Shown in pieces: positions 12,078 to 23,104 of a stretch of DNA of 64,000 nucleotides. The position numbers and the translations under genes were made by a program. Source of the DNA: Neoarius graeffei. Taxonomy: Eukaryota > Chordata > Actinopteri > Siluriformes > Ariidae. The stretch's first letter is position 1. Each line of letters begins with the position of its first letter. The notes beneath the pieces are model-generated. The model had not been told where the DNA came from. It did not search any database and saw nothing but the letters and a program-made list of their open reading frames with translations. The DNA lies in NCBI RefSeq assembly GCF_027579695.1, contig NC_083587.1, positions 8,292,501-8,356,500 of the forward strand, in the 5' to 3' direction.

Positions 12078-13304
12078 TTACGACTGACTTTTAGCGTCAC
12101 TGTCACCTAGATGAACATTTAGCTTAGTTAAAATCTTCTTTAAATGGTAACCCTCCTGATCAGTAAATCCTCCCTTTGACATAAACAGTTTTGTCTTAGC
12201 AATGAACTGTTCAACATCTGCAAAAAAATCAATCTTGACATTTCTAGCATGTTTCGTTTTAAACAGAAAACTTTTAATATCTTCGACAGTATAATTCTGT
12301 TGAGAGAAACCACTTGCGCGTACACTACAGCTGACACTGCAGTCTGACGCATAATCACTTTCACTCTCAGCATCCGACACTTCAATTGAAAGACTTTTCT
12401 TCTTCGCTTTTGAACCCAAGTGGGCTCGACCCCTTTTCTTTGACGGTATTTTAAAAACACTCTCAGTTTCCGTAGGAGGATGTTGTTCTCCAATGACTTC
12501 ATTAAAGATCTGCTCTGCCAAATCCGAGCTACTCTGTGAATCCGTGGGCATTTCGGCCTCAGCGCTTGGATCTGTTGGGGCACCATCTGATGTCTCAACC
12601 TGATCGGAAGCCTTTTTTGCTCCTTGCATCTCACCTACACTGTCCTCGACTGTTTCATCATTGTTAGCTGCTTCCTGAGACTGTTCTTTACTGGGGATAC
12701 CCTCAGTAGAATTCTCATCATTGGTCCTAGTCTTTTCTGGACAGCTTCGCGCCAGGTGCCCCAGCTGACCACATTCAAAACATTTAATAGTATTAGTGGT
12801 TACGTAAATCATATAATTGAAATCATCCACCTTAATATTCAAAGAAAGCTCAAGTTCTTTACTGTCTTTCAAGATAATGTAGGCGAACCTTCGGAACGAC
12901 ACTACATGCTTTAAAAGCGGAGATTTGGTAGCTATCGGTATCATTTTCAAGGGAGATACTAATTTTCCATAACGTGATAGGGCCTCTGCAAGCACATCGT
13001 TTCCAATGAATGGGGGGACATTAGAAAGAATTACCTTCCTTGAAGGGCTTGCCAAAGGTAAAACAGGAATAAACACCTCGTCAATGTATAACCCCAATTC
13101 CACCATGTCATTTACCAAACTAACCTCGGAAAGGAACAACACCACTCCGCTGTTCATACGAGATGCCGATGAAATGTTATCATGACCAATGAATTCACTG
13201 ACAGCTAAGCTGATTTTCTCGACAGAGAAAGGACTATCCAACTTAATACCATGCCTCCTTGTGAGGTAGCCAAAATGCTCCTTGTGTCTACCCTCAGCAG
13301 CCAT
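12078..13304 (-). CDS. Tx1 LINE ORF1 protein
   Basis: 408 residues, intact frame from ATG at 13304 to stop at 12078, directly upstream of ORF2. Residues about 1-180 form an RRM-like nucleic-acid-binding region (KVILSNVPPFIGND). A single CCHC knuckle, CFECGQLGHLARSC, follows at about 190. Then comes an acidic Ser/Glu-rich linker with a basic patch (KKRGRAHLGSKAKKK) and an amphipathic tail. This is the standard ORF1 plan of Tx1 elements, the RNA-binding partner of ORF2. It is the best preserved part of the LINE. Confidence 0.85.
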   Translation of the reverse strand: MAAEGRHKEHFGYLTRRHGIKLDSPFSVEKISLAVSEFIGHDNISSASRMNSGVVLFLSEVSLVNDMVELGLYIDEVFIPVLPLASPSRKVILSNVPPFIGNDVLAEALSRYGKLVSPLKMIPIATKSPLLKHVVSFRRFAYIILKDSKELELSLNIKVDDFNYMIYVTTNTIKCFECGQLGHLARSCPEKTRTNDENSTEGIPSKEQSQEAANNDETVEDSVGEMQGAKKASDQVETSDGAPTDPSAEAEMPTDSQSSSDLAEQIFNEVIGEQHPPTETESVFKIPSKKRGRAHLGSKAKKKSLSIEVSDAESESDYASDCSVSCSVRASGFSQQNYTVEDIKSFLFKTKHARNVKIDFFADVEQFIAKTKLFMSKGGFTDQEGYHLKKILTKLNVHLGDSDAKSQS

Positions 13305-13493
13305 ACCTCCAAAAAGGAAGCAGATGCCTTAGGTAACAAACAAAATTCAGCAAACTATTAACACCAACTCACAAAAACACCATACAAGGATAGAAAAAGA
13401 GAGAAAAAGTTTGGGGCACAGCGGCCACAAACTTCCAGCACTCACTCACACACGCTCCGAACCCACCCACTCGCACCGCATATGCGCAACGAG

Positions 13494-13658
13494 AGAGAGA
13501 GAAAGAGAGAGAGTTGCAGAGAGAGTGGAGAGTGTTTGAGGCAGAGAGAGAGAGAGAGAGAGAGAGTTACAGAGAGAGAGAGAGAGTTGCAGAGAGAGTG
13601 GAGAGTGTTTGAGACAGAGAGAGAGAGAGAAAGGGGGGGGGGAGAGAGAGAGATTTTT
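13494..13658. repeat. GA-rich minisatellite, left arm
   Basis: Tandem copies of a unit of about 75 bp containing GTTGCAGAGAGAGTGG and AGAGTGTTTGAGGCAGAG, separated by GA runs, then a poly-G run. The inverse is seen at 22957-23281. The first part (GAGAGAGAAAGAGAG then AGAGTTGCAGAG) matches the outer end of the right arm exactly when inverted. Confidence 0.85.
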
Positions 13659-13721
13659 CAGTGCGACCGGAAGGCATTTCAGTGCGACCGGAAGGCATTT
13701 AACTGGATCCGGAAGGTTCAC
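13659..13721 (+). promoter_or_regulatory. Three tandem 21-bp iterons (left end)
   Basis: Two identical units (13659-13679 and 13680-13700, core CAGTGCGACCGGAAGGCATT) and one diverged unit (13701-13721). The same three-unit block lies inverted at 22894-22956. Tandem, inverted subterminal units like this are typical transposase binding sites; that role is inferred. Confidence 0.75.
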
Positions 13722-14014
13722 TGTGTTTATGTGTATGCCTGTATGGTAATTTTTCAAATCTTTCATCCGAGAGTCAAGGAATTGTGACTTTCAGTTTAAA
13801 TTTTGTGTAGGTAAAAAGTAACCGAACTAAGTGGAGCTCCCTGAACCGAAATATTTATTTTTTCCAAATAATGAGAAGATTTTGGCACTCGCCATTGAAG
13901 ATCTACATCCGTCCAGTTGGTGGCGTTAATGATTTATGTTTGGTCCAAACTGCCAAAAAAAACGAAAAAAAGTTTTTGGGCGCGGGATGTTCGTCCTCAT
14001 TTCCTTGCACCACA

Positions 14015-17000
14015 ATGGAAGAAGCTATTGGGATTTTGCGAAACATCTTGGGTTCACCAGCTATAATTAACTCTATTTCAAATGCCATCAGCACAGCGCC
14101 TCAAGTTAATTCTACTGGAAGTGTTAATGCGCCACAGGTTACTTCTACTCCCAATGTTAATGCCGAGATAAGCAATTTGTTTAGACCAGACAGAAATGGC
14201 GCTAGTTCTACATCCATGCCATCAACAACTTTGGAGACTCCCAGGTTCCAAGCCAGGTGTTTTAGCAGCTGGAATTCAAGAGGAAAGGGGAAAAAAGGTA
14301 AGAACATCTGTGTCATTCAACAGATTTTTCAGCAGCTTTTGAGCGCAAGGGTGTGCATTCAAACGCCAGGGCAGGGCTATAGCTAAAATTGCCCAGTAGA
14401 GTTAGCCATGCTGAAGATGTTACACTTAACACTGACCACGGTTACATATATCCTACATGCAGGGAATATCCTGGTTTTGAAATGAGAAATAAGGTCAGTT
14501 GTCAATTTAAAACAAGCTCTGGAATATTCCGTAAATGCGTGGAAGAGTGTTGTGCTCCCATGTGTCTCGGAATGAAGAGAGTTTTTCATGTCTCGCGGAC
14601 AAAAAAGCTAATGCAATCTAAAACAGAGTTCCCTGTCAGTCAGATATCTTGCCAGTCCGACATTGTCGTCTAATTGTCGGAGTCGCTGCATTTCGTTAAA
14701 CGTGCATACACTCCAACAGCCTTTTCCCCCCTTAGTCGGAATGGCTTTCCCCAGCATCTCGCTATTTCAACACACAGTTATAGTCACAGACATATAAACA
14801 TAGACGCCGCCTTCCGCATAGAATCATATGTCATCCTCACCGCCATATTGGATGTGGCAAAGTGGAGAATAAAGATGCCTCATTCATGTGCTGCGTTTAA
14901 CTGTACCAACAGGTTTACCGTCCAAACGAGATCACATGGGATTACCTTTCACAGGTGAGACTGGAAAAATACTTTTCATTGTATTTGGTCATTATAACAT
15001 AATTTTACGAACAGATTTTTCTGACTTTTGGCTAATATGAAGTCTCGCGCATAATAGCCGCTCAGTGAAACCTGTCTCCAAACAACGAATATAATATAAT
15101 TTATTTCATAGCCCACCCAACCAATTTCACCACCAGCTGTCAGATGGTGATGGCACACTCAAAAATAGAAGAGATTGGAAGCATGTCAGACTGTGAAGCA
15201 ATCACATGGAGCAATCCCATTGTAATATGGTTTAATTGAATTTTTTCCATATAGCACTGTATATTGCAAAAATTGTTTTTGGAGACATTTTATAGACTAT
15301 CTGCACGGCATTTAATGAAAGTGATGCGCAGACAGCACGGCACGGCTTCAGCAGCGTAAGCACAGCACATTATTCTACACGATCCCTGCTGAGCTCCAAA
15401 ACATGCCTTGATGTGTAGATATCGTTAGTAGCCTACGATAGTAGCAGTGGAATAAAAAAAAAAAAAAAAGTTTCCGATAGCCTGATTCCGGTACAGGCCT
15501 GCTACATATTGAGGAAATTTAGGTCACACCTCCCACGGAATATTGACTGGTATTTCGCACACTATTTATAACCATCACATTAAAAGTTATATGTGTTGTT
15601 TTGATGCCTGTTTGTTTCCCAAATATATACGTGTGTGTCTTAATGGGTGAATAAAAGGCATCGAGTTAAATATTATTGTAGAAAGGGGCTTTATGAAGTT
15701 CAGTCCATTTACTTGCATCGGTTTACAGGGAAGATTTGCCACATCAAATATGGCGGACACTCTGACGTATCCCAGCAACAGGCCACCAGCTCAATGCGGC
15801 ATCTATGTTTATATGTCTATGGTTATAGGCCTATATGCTCCACGTAAGTACGTGAGCTGAGGCGTAATCTTTAAACAGAAACACCAAGCACCGTTAAAAT
15901 GCAGTCTTTTGTACGTGCATTAAGTCTACCTGAGGACCAAATAGTTTTCTTTTGTACTGAAATACTTTTCATTTAAGTAGCTAGGCTGAGACAAACATGC
16001 AACAGCATGACTTAATGTAGCCAACTGTTGCATGGCTGCGTCCATCATTGATAAAATGTTTTCAAGGTATGCCTCTCCTCGAATATATTTCAGTTCATGA
16101 TTTGAGAAATGTGGACGGTATTTGTGTAACCGTGGTCATTGTTAACAATCAAATCACGCAGCATATGCTGCTCATGGTACTATTGACGTTCGTTTTTGTC
16201 ATGCTGCCTGAAATATGTTGACATTCTGTTCTATATATTTTTTTAAAGAACAACCCTGGCAATGCACAAGACCTTCAACAAGGATGTTATTTTGCTGCCT
16301 TCTGCACACCATAGCTGTGTTGTGAGACACGGCACAAAATCAAAATTACACCAGAAGGGATACATTCTAAATGCATTTGAATTTGACAAATCGTGGGACA
16401 GCACAGCTGTAATCAACAAACTACGACAGGCATTCAGGTCCAAAGTATGCCTTCCTGATAATGTAAGGTAAGGACTGTAGTTGATAAGAGTCCATGGCGT
16501 TTGGCATCAGTTAAACTAAACACGTTTACATACATTTTTGAAATTCAACTTATTTGGCTCCTGATATAAAAGGCTCCTAATGTTCTGATCAGATGACAGC
16601 AATGATGAATTATGTGCTGTGTTTTCATGTTGCATCATGAAACTGTCTTTATCTACTTCAGCTTGCAAATCCTTATGCCCTGCGGGAATAAGCTGGTTGC
16701 TCCATCACTGTGTGACGGTCAGAAAATGGACGCAATCCTCATTCAGAAAGTTTTCAAAAGGGCATCTTTATATCTGAGGCCATCTGTATCACTTGAAGTA
16801 AGCATGCTGTCCTCGAGTCATTTTGCTTCCATTTTTATAATCATCTTGTTTGTCTTCACACTTTCAACCTACATAAATGATTGTTTGTCCTCAAGTGTGT
16901 GAGTGCTGAGACCTCAGAGGCGGAGGACAGCCTCAGTGAACATGACATTGTGATGGAGACGAGTGTCACAGAGACCCCTTCCTGCAATGTTACTGCACTG

Positions 17001-17985
17001 CATTCTGCCAGCAGCCATCATGAAGCACCACACCAACAACCACTGGCAAGTGGCCAGGCTAGACTCAGCCCAGAAAGTGACTATGGGACATATGTAAATA
17101 TAATTGAAGATTCTGAGGAAGAGGGTGAATTGTTAAGTGCTATTGTAGCCAGCCTTGAAGACCAGACGTAAGTGTATCAGTACCTTTATCTAAACCTTTC
17201 CCTTTGTGTCTAAACTGAACAAATTCCAAGTATTGTAAAATGTTTATTTATGAATGAAATATTGTATTACATTCCACTGTGAGAAACAGCTGGCTATAAA
17301 TGTGTTTGCACTATGTTGTTTCCTCTCATTTGAAGGCACCCTAAAGAAGATATCCCAGTCAGTCAAATTTTGAGGGAATTGGCGGAGAAAATTGACAGCA
17401 ACAGCAGTTGCAAGTTTAACATAAATCGTTCCTGTGTCCTTGATGGAGCTATGCGGGGGTTTAGAAGGTTGACATTCAACCCCTGTAATACTTTGAGTGT
17501 GACATTCTCCGATGACAAGGGGACAAGTGAAGAAGCTGTAGACCTTGGGGGGCCGAGGAGAGAATTTCTTCGGCTGCTTATGGAAGCACTGTCTTGGTCT
17601 GAGATGTTTGAGGGACACGAAGGCCACCTTCACTTGGCTCTGGATTTCAAAGGTTTGTTTACTGTTATGTAGTAATGTAGATACATTTAAGTGTTTAAGC
17701 TACTGCTACAATAGTCATACTTTACAAGTGATCTGTACTTTCTGTTCTTCCTCTAGCTGTACGTGAGGACCGATATTTTTATGCTGGTACAGCCATCGCG
17801 CTCAGTTTGGTGCTTGGAGGCCCACCACCTTGTTTCCTATCCAACACCCTCTTCACATGCATCGCAGAGGGACCAGACATGTGCAAACCAGAGCTTGACG
17901 ACATTGCAGATGGTGATCTGCGTGAAAAGCTAAGACAGGTCTGTGTGTGTGTGCGTGGGGGGGGGGCATTACTGACTGAGTGAGC

Positions 17986-18063
<78 letters not shown>

Positions 18064-20729
18064 ATGTCGTGGGCTGAGCGTGTAGGGAAGAGTGTGGGCT
18101 GAGTGTGTGGGGGGGAAGCATGGGTTGTGTCTGTGTGATGGGGAGAGGGGTCTCTCGGGGCTGCCATCTCGGTAATTAGCATTGAACTGTAATATCAGGG
18201 TAGGGGTGTTGAGGAGTGACACTAATACCCACACACTGATTCTTATATGTACACTCCTCTCTCTCATAAACACTTTCTTTTGTCTCACACATGGGTGATT
18301 AAATTATACACACTGCACAATGAAGCCGAGTACTAGGGTTGTGAGGATCGTGATTCTTATGATGGTAATGTTTCTTTATGCGCTATTCCACAGGTCTCTC
18401 AAGCCAGGACTGTAGATGAACTGAAGCTGTCGGTTGAGCCAATGGGCGACTATTTAGCCACCGCTGGCTGTTTCAGGATGTTAACTTCGTTGACAGAAAA
18501 ATACCAATTACTGGAAGACATCCTCATGTTTCACATTGTGCACCGCATCCGGGCACCCTTTGAAAAGTAATTTTGTTGCGTATGGTAATACTGTATAATA
18601 ATAACACATGGTGCAGGGTGTCTGCGGAGTCTTAATTTGATTATTTCCATCCAAGGTCTTAAAAAGCCTTAAAGGACAGTTTCGGCCAATTTCAACATGC
18701 AGTTGTATTGCTCACGCTACCCTTGACTTGTCAGTACCAAGAGACGTGGTATTTTTTGGTTCAGCTCTTTCCGATATCCTAGCACACTAACTGGGGGAAT
18801 GTGTTTGTTTACATATTGTTTGAAACCTCTTAACATACTCCAAATATTATCCAAAAATGTATGCAACATGAACAGACACTATACAACACAGCACTAACTT
18901 TTGGAATGATCTTTGGAGTATGTTAAGTAGTTTCAAACAATATGTAAACAAACACATACCCCCAGTTAGTGAGCTAGGATATCGACAAGGGCTGGACAAA
19001 AAATGATGTGTCTTCGGGTACTGACAAGTCAAGGGTAGCATGAGCAATACAACTGTATGTTGAAGTTGGTCAGAATTGCCCTTTAAATACAGACAAATTT
19101 TGCACTGTTGGTCTTCAAGACTAAAATCCTGAATAAACTAGCACTTCCAATGCATGGTTCTTTGTCTTTCCTAATTCCTTGGCTCACCTGTGCCAGTTAG
19201 CCACCAGGCCAGGTGGACTGTTAAGCAGTTCAAAACATGCAGTTTCATGGATAACAGCAGGTGTCGTAATACAAAATATCCAAATATGGCTCTTACACTC
19301 ATGTCATAATGACATAATGTGGCCTTGAAAGTAATTCTGGGTCTGATTGTCCTTATTTTTTGTACTCTGTGAAGGTTTTGAATTTAACCAATAATGGTCT
19401 TAAAAAGGTTTTTAACCAAGTCTACAATTTCACTTAAAACCTGCAGAAAAACTTGTGGGAAAGTAAGGCCATTTATATTTCTGGACCTTCTCAAGCCCTG
19501 CTAGCTACGAGTGCTTTACTGAGACTGAAAAAAGACGAAGAGACTTCTGTGGTATTAAAATGTTTTTTCTATACAAAATCTTGGGTTTAGATTCAGAGAT
19601 GGGCTGAAAACCCTGGGTGTCCTCCAGAAGATCCAGCAATACCCAGAGGCTTTCCGTCCACTGCTCTGTTACAGTCCGACTCGCCTCACAGCTGAGACTC
19701 TGGATGAATTGTTTATAATCAACTGGTCAGAGACCGGAAGCAACAAGAGAATGGCTGAGAACAGGATTGTGGCATTTTGGAGGGACTTTCTTCAGGATGC
19801 TCAAGGTGAGTGGAATTTGGTTGTTAATGGTTTCAAAGGTACCATATGTCATTGTGTGACACTGGACTATGGGAGGTCAAAATAACAAGCATTAAATAAA
19901 ACGTTCATTACAAAGCAAAATGTCAGTCATATTACCTAGTATCAAATTTAAATCTATCAACAGTTATCAAATATAAACTAATTTAAGTTTATTTAAATTC
20001 TATTTGAAGTTGAATTACTTTAAACTTTAAATTAATTAAATAAGTGGACTTTAATTAGGCTTATACACTACATTTCCCTGTTTTCATTTTGAATGAGATA
20101 TTTAAACCTCATGTAATTTCATGTGCCACCATTCAATTCGAATGTGTTTATTTTTAGAAAAATATTTGCTTTTAAGTTGTACTTTCACCTATCAATCATA
20201 CTCTGTGACCGTCATCCTCCTGACTGGGTTAAGGCCATCTAGTGGGGCAGTAATTGATTGCTTTGTAATGAACTTTTTATTACATTTTTGTTACTTTGAC
20301 CTCTCATACTAGACTGTATTCTTCCATTCTCATACACAGTTTCTCTCTAGTCTGACCATAATGTGAATTATTTTTTAATTTTTTTTGCTGGTTAATATAA
20401 GGGGCTTTTAATTATTTTCTCTACACAATTGTTTGTGCTCTTGAATGCTGCCATTAATCTTGTTGCCTTGTTTTTATTGTTATTATTTAACAGAGGACAA
20501 CAGAACAACATTGCAAAGCATTCTGACTTTCACAACCGGGTCCAATGTGGTGCCACCAATGGGTTTCTCCCCTCAGCCCTCGTTAGAATTTCTGCACACT
20601 GGAGGCAAATATCCCATTGCAAATACTTGCATTAATTGCTTACGCCTGCCCCTATACATGGAGTATGAAGCTTTTAAGGAAGCAATGGACTTTGCTATCA
20701 GAAACACTCAGGGGTTTGGCATGGCTTAA
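14015..20729 (+). CDS. HECT-domain E3 ubiquitin ligase, G2E3-like (9 exons)
   Basis: Exons by splice sites: 14015-14297, 16249-16467, 16662-16797, 16896-17167, 17336-17652, 17757-17938, 18394-18566, 19591-19805, 20494-20729. Exons 2-9 join in phase with no stop. The join of exon 1 (MEEAIGILRNILGSP) to exon 2 is out of phase, so a small exon between them is probably missed. The product is about 675 aa. The N-terminus is Ser/Thr-rich and basic; exons 2-3 carry FNKDVILLP and KLVAPSL; exon 4 is acidic. Exons 5-9 form a whole HECT domain with catalytic Cys in NTCINCLRLP (codon 20628-20630) and a short GFGMA tail. Fish genomes annotate many such proteins as G2/M-phase-specific E3 ligase-like. Known HECT chemistry is ubiquitin transfer through that Cys; the substrate is unknown. 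It lies inside the proposed transposon, tail to tail with the integrase. Confidence 0.85.
14785..15821 (+). mobile_element. P-like THAP transposon, internally deleted
   Basis: The ends are inverted: CACAGACATATAAACATAG at 14785 and CTATGTTTATATGTCTATG ending at 15821, with further inverted similarity inward (CCGCCATATTGGATGTGGC against GCCACATCAAATATGGCGG). It is flanked by GTTATAGT / GTTATAGG, an 8-bp duplication with one difference, as for P elements. It lies in the first intron of the HECT gene. Only one coding exon is left. Confidence 0.75.
14875..14954 (+). pseudogene. THAP-domain first exon
   Basis: MPHSCAAFNCTNRF...GITFHR is the N-terminal half of a THAP (C2CH) zinc finger, with its first two Cys and the F-H turn, followed by a donor AG|GTGAG at 14955. 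The rest of the THAP domain and the transposase are absent from the element. Confidence 0.7.
17943..18062. repeat. (GT)n microsatellite in HECT intron 6
   Basis: Interrupted GT runs, the longest about 17989-18061. The intron continues with G-rich sequence to the acceptor at 18393. Confidence 0.9.
18673..19082. mobile_element. Palindromic MITE with TTAA duplication
   Basis: Nearly the whole 410 bp is one inverted repeat (AGGACAGTTTCGGCC... and ...GGTCAGAATTGCCCT), flanked by TTAA on both sides (18669-18672 and 19083-19086). TTAA duplication with an AGG-type end suggests a Kolobok-type MITE; piggyBac also uses TTAA. It lies in intron 7 of the HECT gene. Confidence 0.75.
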
Positions 20730-21207
20730 GTGGGTGTGTCTAGTTCTTAAAAGCAGTGGCAGTATTTTGGCCAGGTTTATGATTTGTATTACATGCAATA
20801 CATTCATGGTTCATGATGTTAATTTTGGCAAAGCTTGTCATTGGAGGCACTTTTGTTTGTATTCTGTTTGACTCAGGGACAGTTTTATTCAACAAGCACC
20901 ACATCATGTGTGCACATTTACTGAAATGTTCCAACTTTCAAACCTTGTTTACCAAACTGGTTAGTGTAAGGGTTAAAGTCAAGGCATTTTCTAGTATACA
21001 TGGGGGCAGCAATTCTAAACACCTTACTCTTGCACTTCTGCACTTATGGCAGTGCTTCATGTTTTTACATGGATGTGTGTGATGTTTGCGACCTCATTAT
21101 ATTCACAACATGTAACATTTCATTTTATTACAAGAGGGTTGACTTTTTAAACAATAAAATGAAATGAAAGAAAACAGTTTTTAATTCCTAATAAGACTCA
21201 TGTTTTA
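20730..21207. other. Convergent 3' ends of the two element genes
   Basis: Only 478 bp separate the stop of the HECT gene and the stop of the integrase gene. It holds likely 3' UTRs: an AATAAA near 21152 on the plus strand. No further exon is seen. Confidence 0.5.
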
Positions 21208-22839
21208 TTATCTAGTTTCCAAGAAGTTGACAAGGGTAACAAATAGATTTATTCCATAGTTTCCATCTTCCCCCAAAGGATCAATTGTGTGACGGATTTC
21301 TTCCATAGTAGTGTCATTCACATGAAAATCATTATCTGGAACTTCTACGACACTGCTGAATCGAAGTTCAGGAGGTGTTTCACGGTAGGTGGTACCTTGG
21401 GATTCAAGAGGTGCAAAGACATCTTTGACCCCTGTGATGTCCTGGCCTATATGCCTGATGATACCACTGAACCACAGCTGGAGTGGTGTCCTGTACCTTT
21501 CAGTTGACAAAGCGTGATTATTCCATTGATTATGGAACTCCCTCGCAGCCCGTTGTATTCGTGGTACATAAATGTAGTGAAGTGCGAACATGTGTAGCTC
21601 CGACAATGAGTCAAGGTAGTTTTGGTTCTCCATAAAGGTGAAAAGTTCAACATAAAAATACGACACAACATGATTCAACTCAGCCCATAGTCGTTCTGCT
21701 CTTTGGTTATGCACGCTGCGGCCTGCAATGACACTTCCCTGATGGAACCCCCTTCTGTTCAGCATGAAACGCGCAACCTCCAAGTTTTCAGTTCCATGGT
21801 CACACCGGACTCTTGATGGAAGCTCAAAGTTGTGCACCCCCTCTTCAAATAGCATCAGCACACTAGAACCTCTATTATTTGTTAAGCAGTCTAGGTATAT
21901 AATGGTGCAGCTATATCCATCCACGCATCCGTGGAACACCAATCTCCAATGAATTAATTTGTGGTTAGAATCAATGTGCCTGCAAATAAAGATAGCAAGG
22001 GGAAAAAGTATCAGTTCAATGCATGGGGCAAATTTCTTGGGTAGGTATCATATGGGCACACTAACAGGCCTAGCGCTGTCATTACAATAGTAGGCTTAAA
22101 AATATAGTGGTGCTCACCATAACTCATTCGGACCACAGACATAGTAGGTCCTGCGGCGAATGGCCTGTCGGTGACGTACACATCGTCCCACCGGGTCAAT
22201 TGCTTGTAGAGCTTCTCGCACTCTCCTGCGCTGGATACGAATCCCCATGTGCCGCAGACTGCCCCGTACATAGGTCTCACCAGCATTCGGCGTAGTTTCC
22301 AATACGTGTCTGATGTTTGATATTAAATTCTCCCGAGACAGTTGAGCATATTGAAGAGGTGGTACACCCAGGCGTTGTCGATGGCGGTACAAAGTCCATC
22401 GCCCAATGCCAAATAGTGAGGCTATTCCTTGCCAGTTCAGCCCAAGACCCAAACATAACCCTATCTGTTCTGTTGTCAAATCGTAGCGTGGGCGACCTGT
22501 TCTGCTTCTGTTGGTAGGGGGTACGATGGCAGCACTTTCTCTCGGAAGTTCGTCATGGAACCATTGCAGAACAGCAATTATCCACTGATGTAATTGTTGT
22601 AGTAACATTGTGCACTGTTTTTCCTCCAAGGTATCACGTTGTCCTACAATGTCTGTGATGTGAAGTATTATTCTGGCATGGGCTTCAAGTTCATGAAAAC
22701 ACCTTACAGTCGGATTTACTTGCATTCTTTCAAGGCAGTGTAGAACGCGCGAAAATATATCAATAACATCTTCGTTGTTTGAACTAACTAGTGAAATGTG
22801 ACATGTGATGAAAATGAGTATAATTAACAGTTTGTGCAT
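21208..22839 (-). CDS. Integrase-like DDE transposase with HTH (2 exons)
   Basis: Exon 1 is 22839-22118 and exon 2 is 21979-21208, with a 138-bp GT-AG intron; they join in phase to 497 aa without a stop. The N-terminus starts with a hydrophobic stretch (LLIILIFITCHISLV) that looks like a signal but is probably not the functional start of a nuclear enzyme. Residues about 120-170 are a helix-turn-helix (IGLCLGLGLNWQGIASLFG, then IGRWTLYRHRQRLGV), followed by a second basic winged region (RRRVREALQAIDP). The rve-type core begins at the exon junction: LWHIDSNHKL (first D), VRCDHGTEN (second D) and HNQRAERLW (E), spacing D-34-E. The acidic triad is thus complete. The next gene is the HECT ligase, tail to tail; the iterons begin about 55 bp upstream of the ATG. 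It looks intact. It probably cuts and joins element ends; that is inference from fold and context. Confidence 0.88.
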
Positions 22840-22893
22840 TATATTAAACTTCGGTCGGTCCTAGACTGTACTTCCATGTACAATGAACCTGTA

Positions 22894-22956
22894 TGGTGAT
22901 TTCCTGACGTACTGAAATGCCTTCCAGTCACACTGAAATGCCTTCCGGTCGCACTG
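22894..22956 (-). promoter_or_regulatory. Three tandem 21-bp iterons (right end, inverted)
   Basis: Units at 22936-22956 (identical to the left unit), 22915-22935 (two differences) and 22894-22914 (diverged). Same order and distance from the GA/CT arm as on the left, in inverse orientation. Confidence 0.75.
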
Positions 22957-23070
22957 GAAGATCTCTCTCTCTCCCCTTTCATTCTCTCTCTCTCGCTCAG
23001 CCACTCTCCACTCCCCCTCCCTTTCTTTCTGTGTCTCTGTCTCTCTCTCTACCCCCTCTCTCGCTCGCTT

Positions 23071-23104
<34 letters not shown>

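Larger units (their letters stand above)
1727..13493 (-). mobile_element. Tx1-clade LINE, near full length, with nested insertions
   Basis: Read on the minus strand it has a 5' UTR (13493-13305), ORF1 (13304-12078), and ORF2 with an APE endonuclease (about 12063-11072) and reverse transcriptase (10982 downward). It continues after insertions to a C-terminal zinc-knuckle region (about 4890-3705) and a 3' UTR ending near 1727. Removing the Tc1 (2097-3704), the APE-LINE with its duplicated flank and the hAT leaves about 5.5-6 kb, normal for Tx1. On the LINE's sense strand both flanks are CT-rich, so it sits inside a (TC)n-type repeat. This is the target described for the Tx1-group family Kibi in fishes. 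ORF2 has several frameshifts and stops, so it is inactive. Confidence 0.85.

Noticed and set aside
13446-13787. Leu/Ser-rich and Arg/Glu-rich frames
   Set aside because: Products of the GA/CT minisatellite, no gene features.
14389-14673. 94-codon frame as an extra HECT exon
   Set aside because: No acceptor and donor in the phase needed to join exon 1 to exon 2, and no recognisable motif.
17779-18288. His/Thr-rich minus-strand frames
   Set aside because: They read through the (GT)n microsatellite in a HECT intron.
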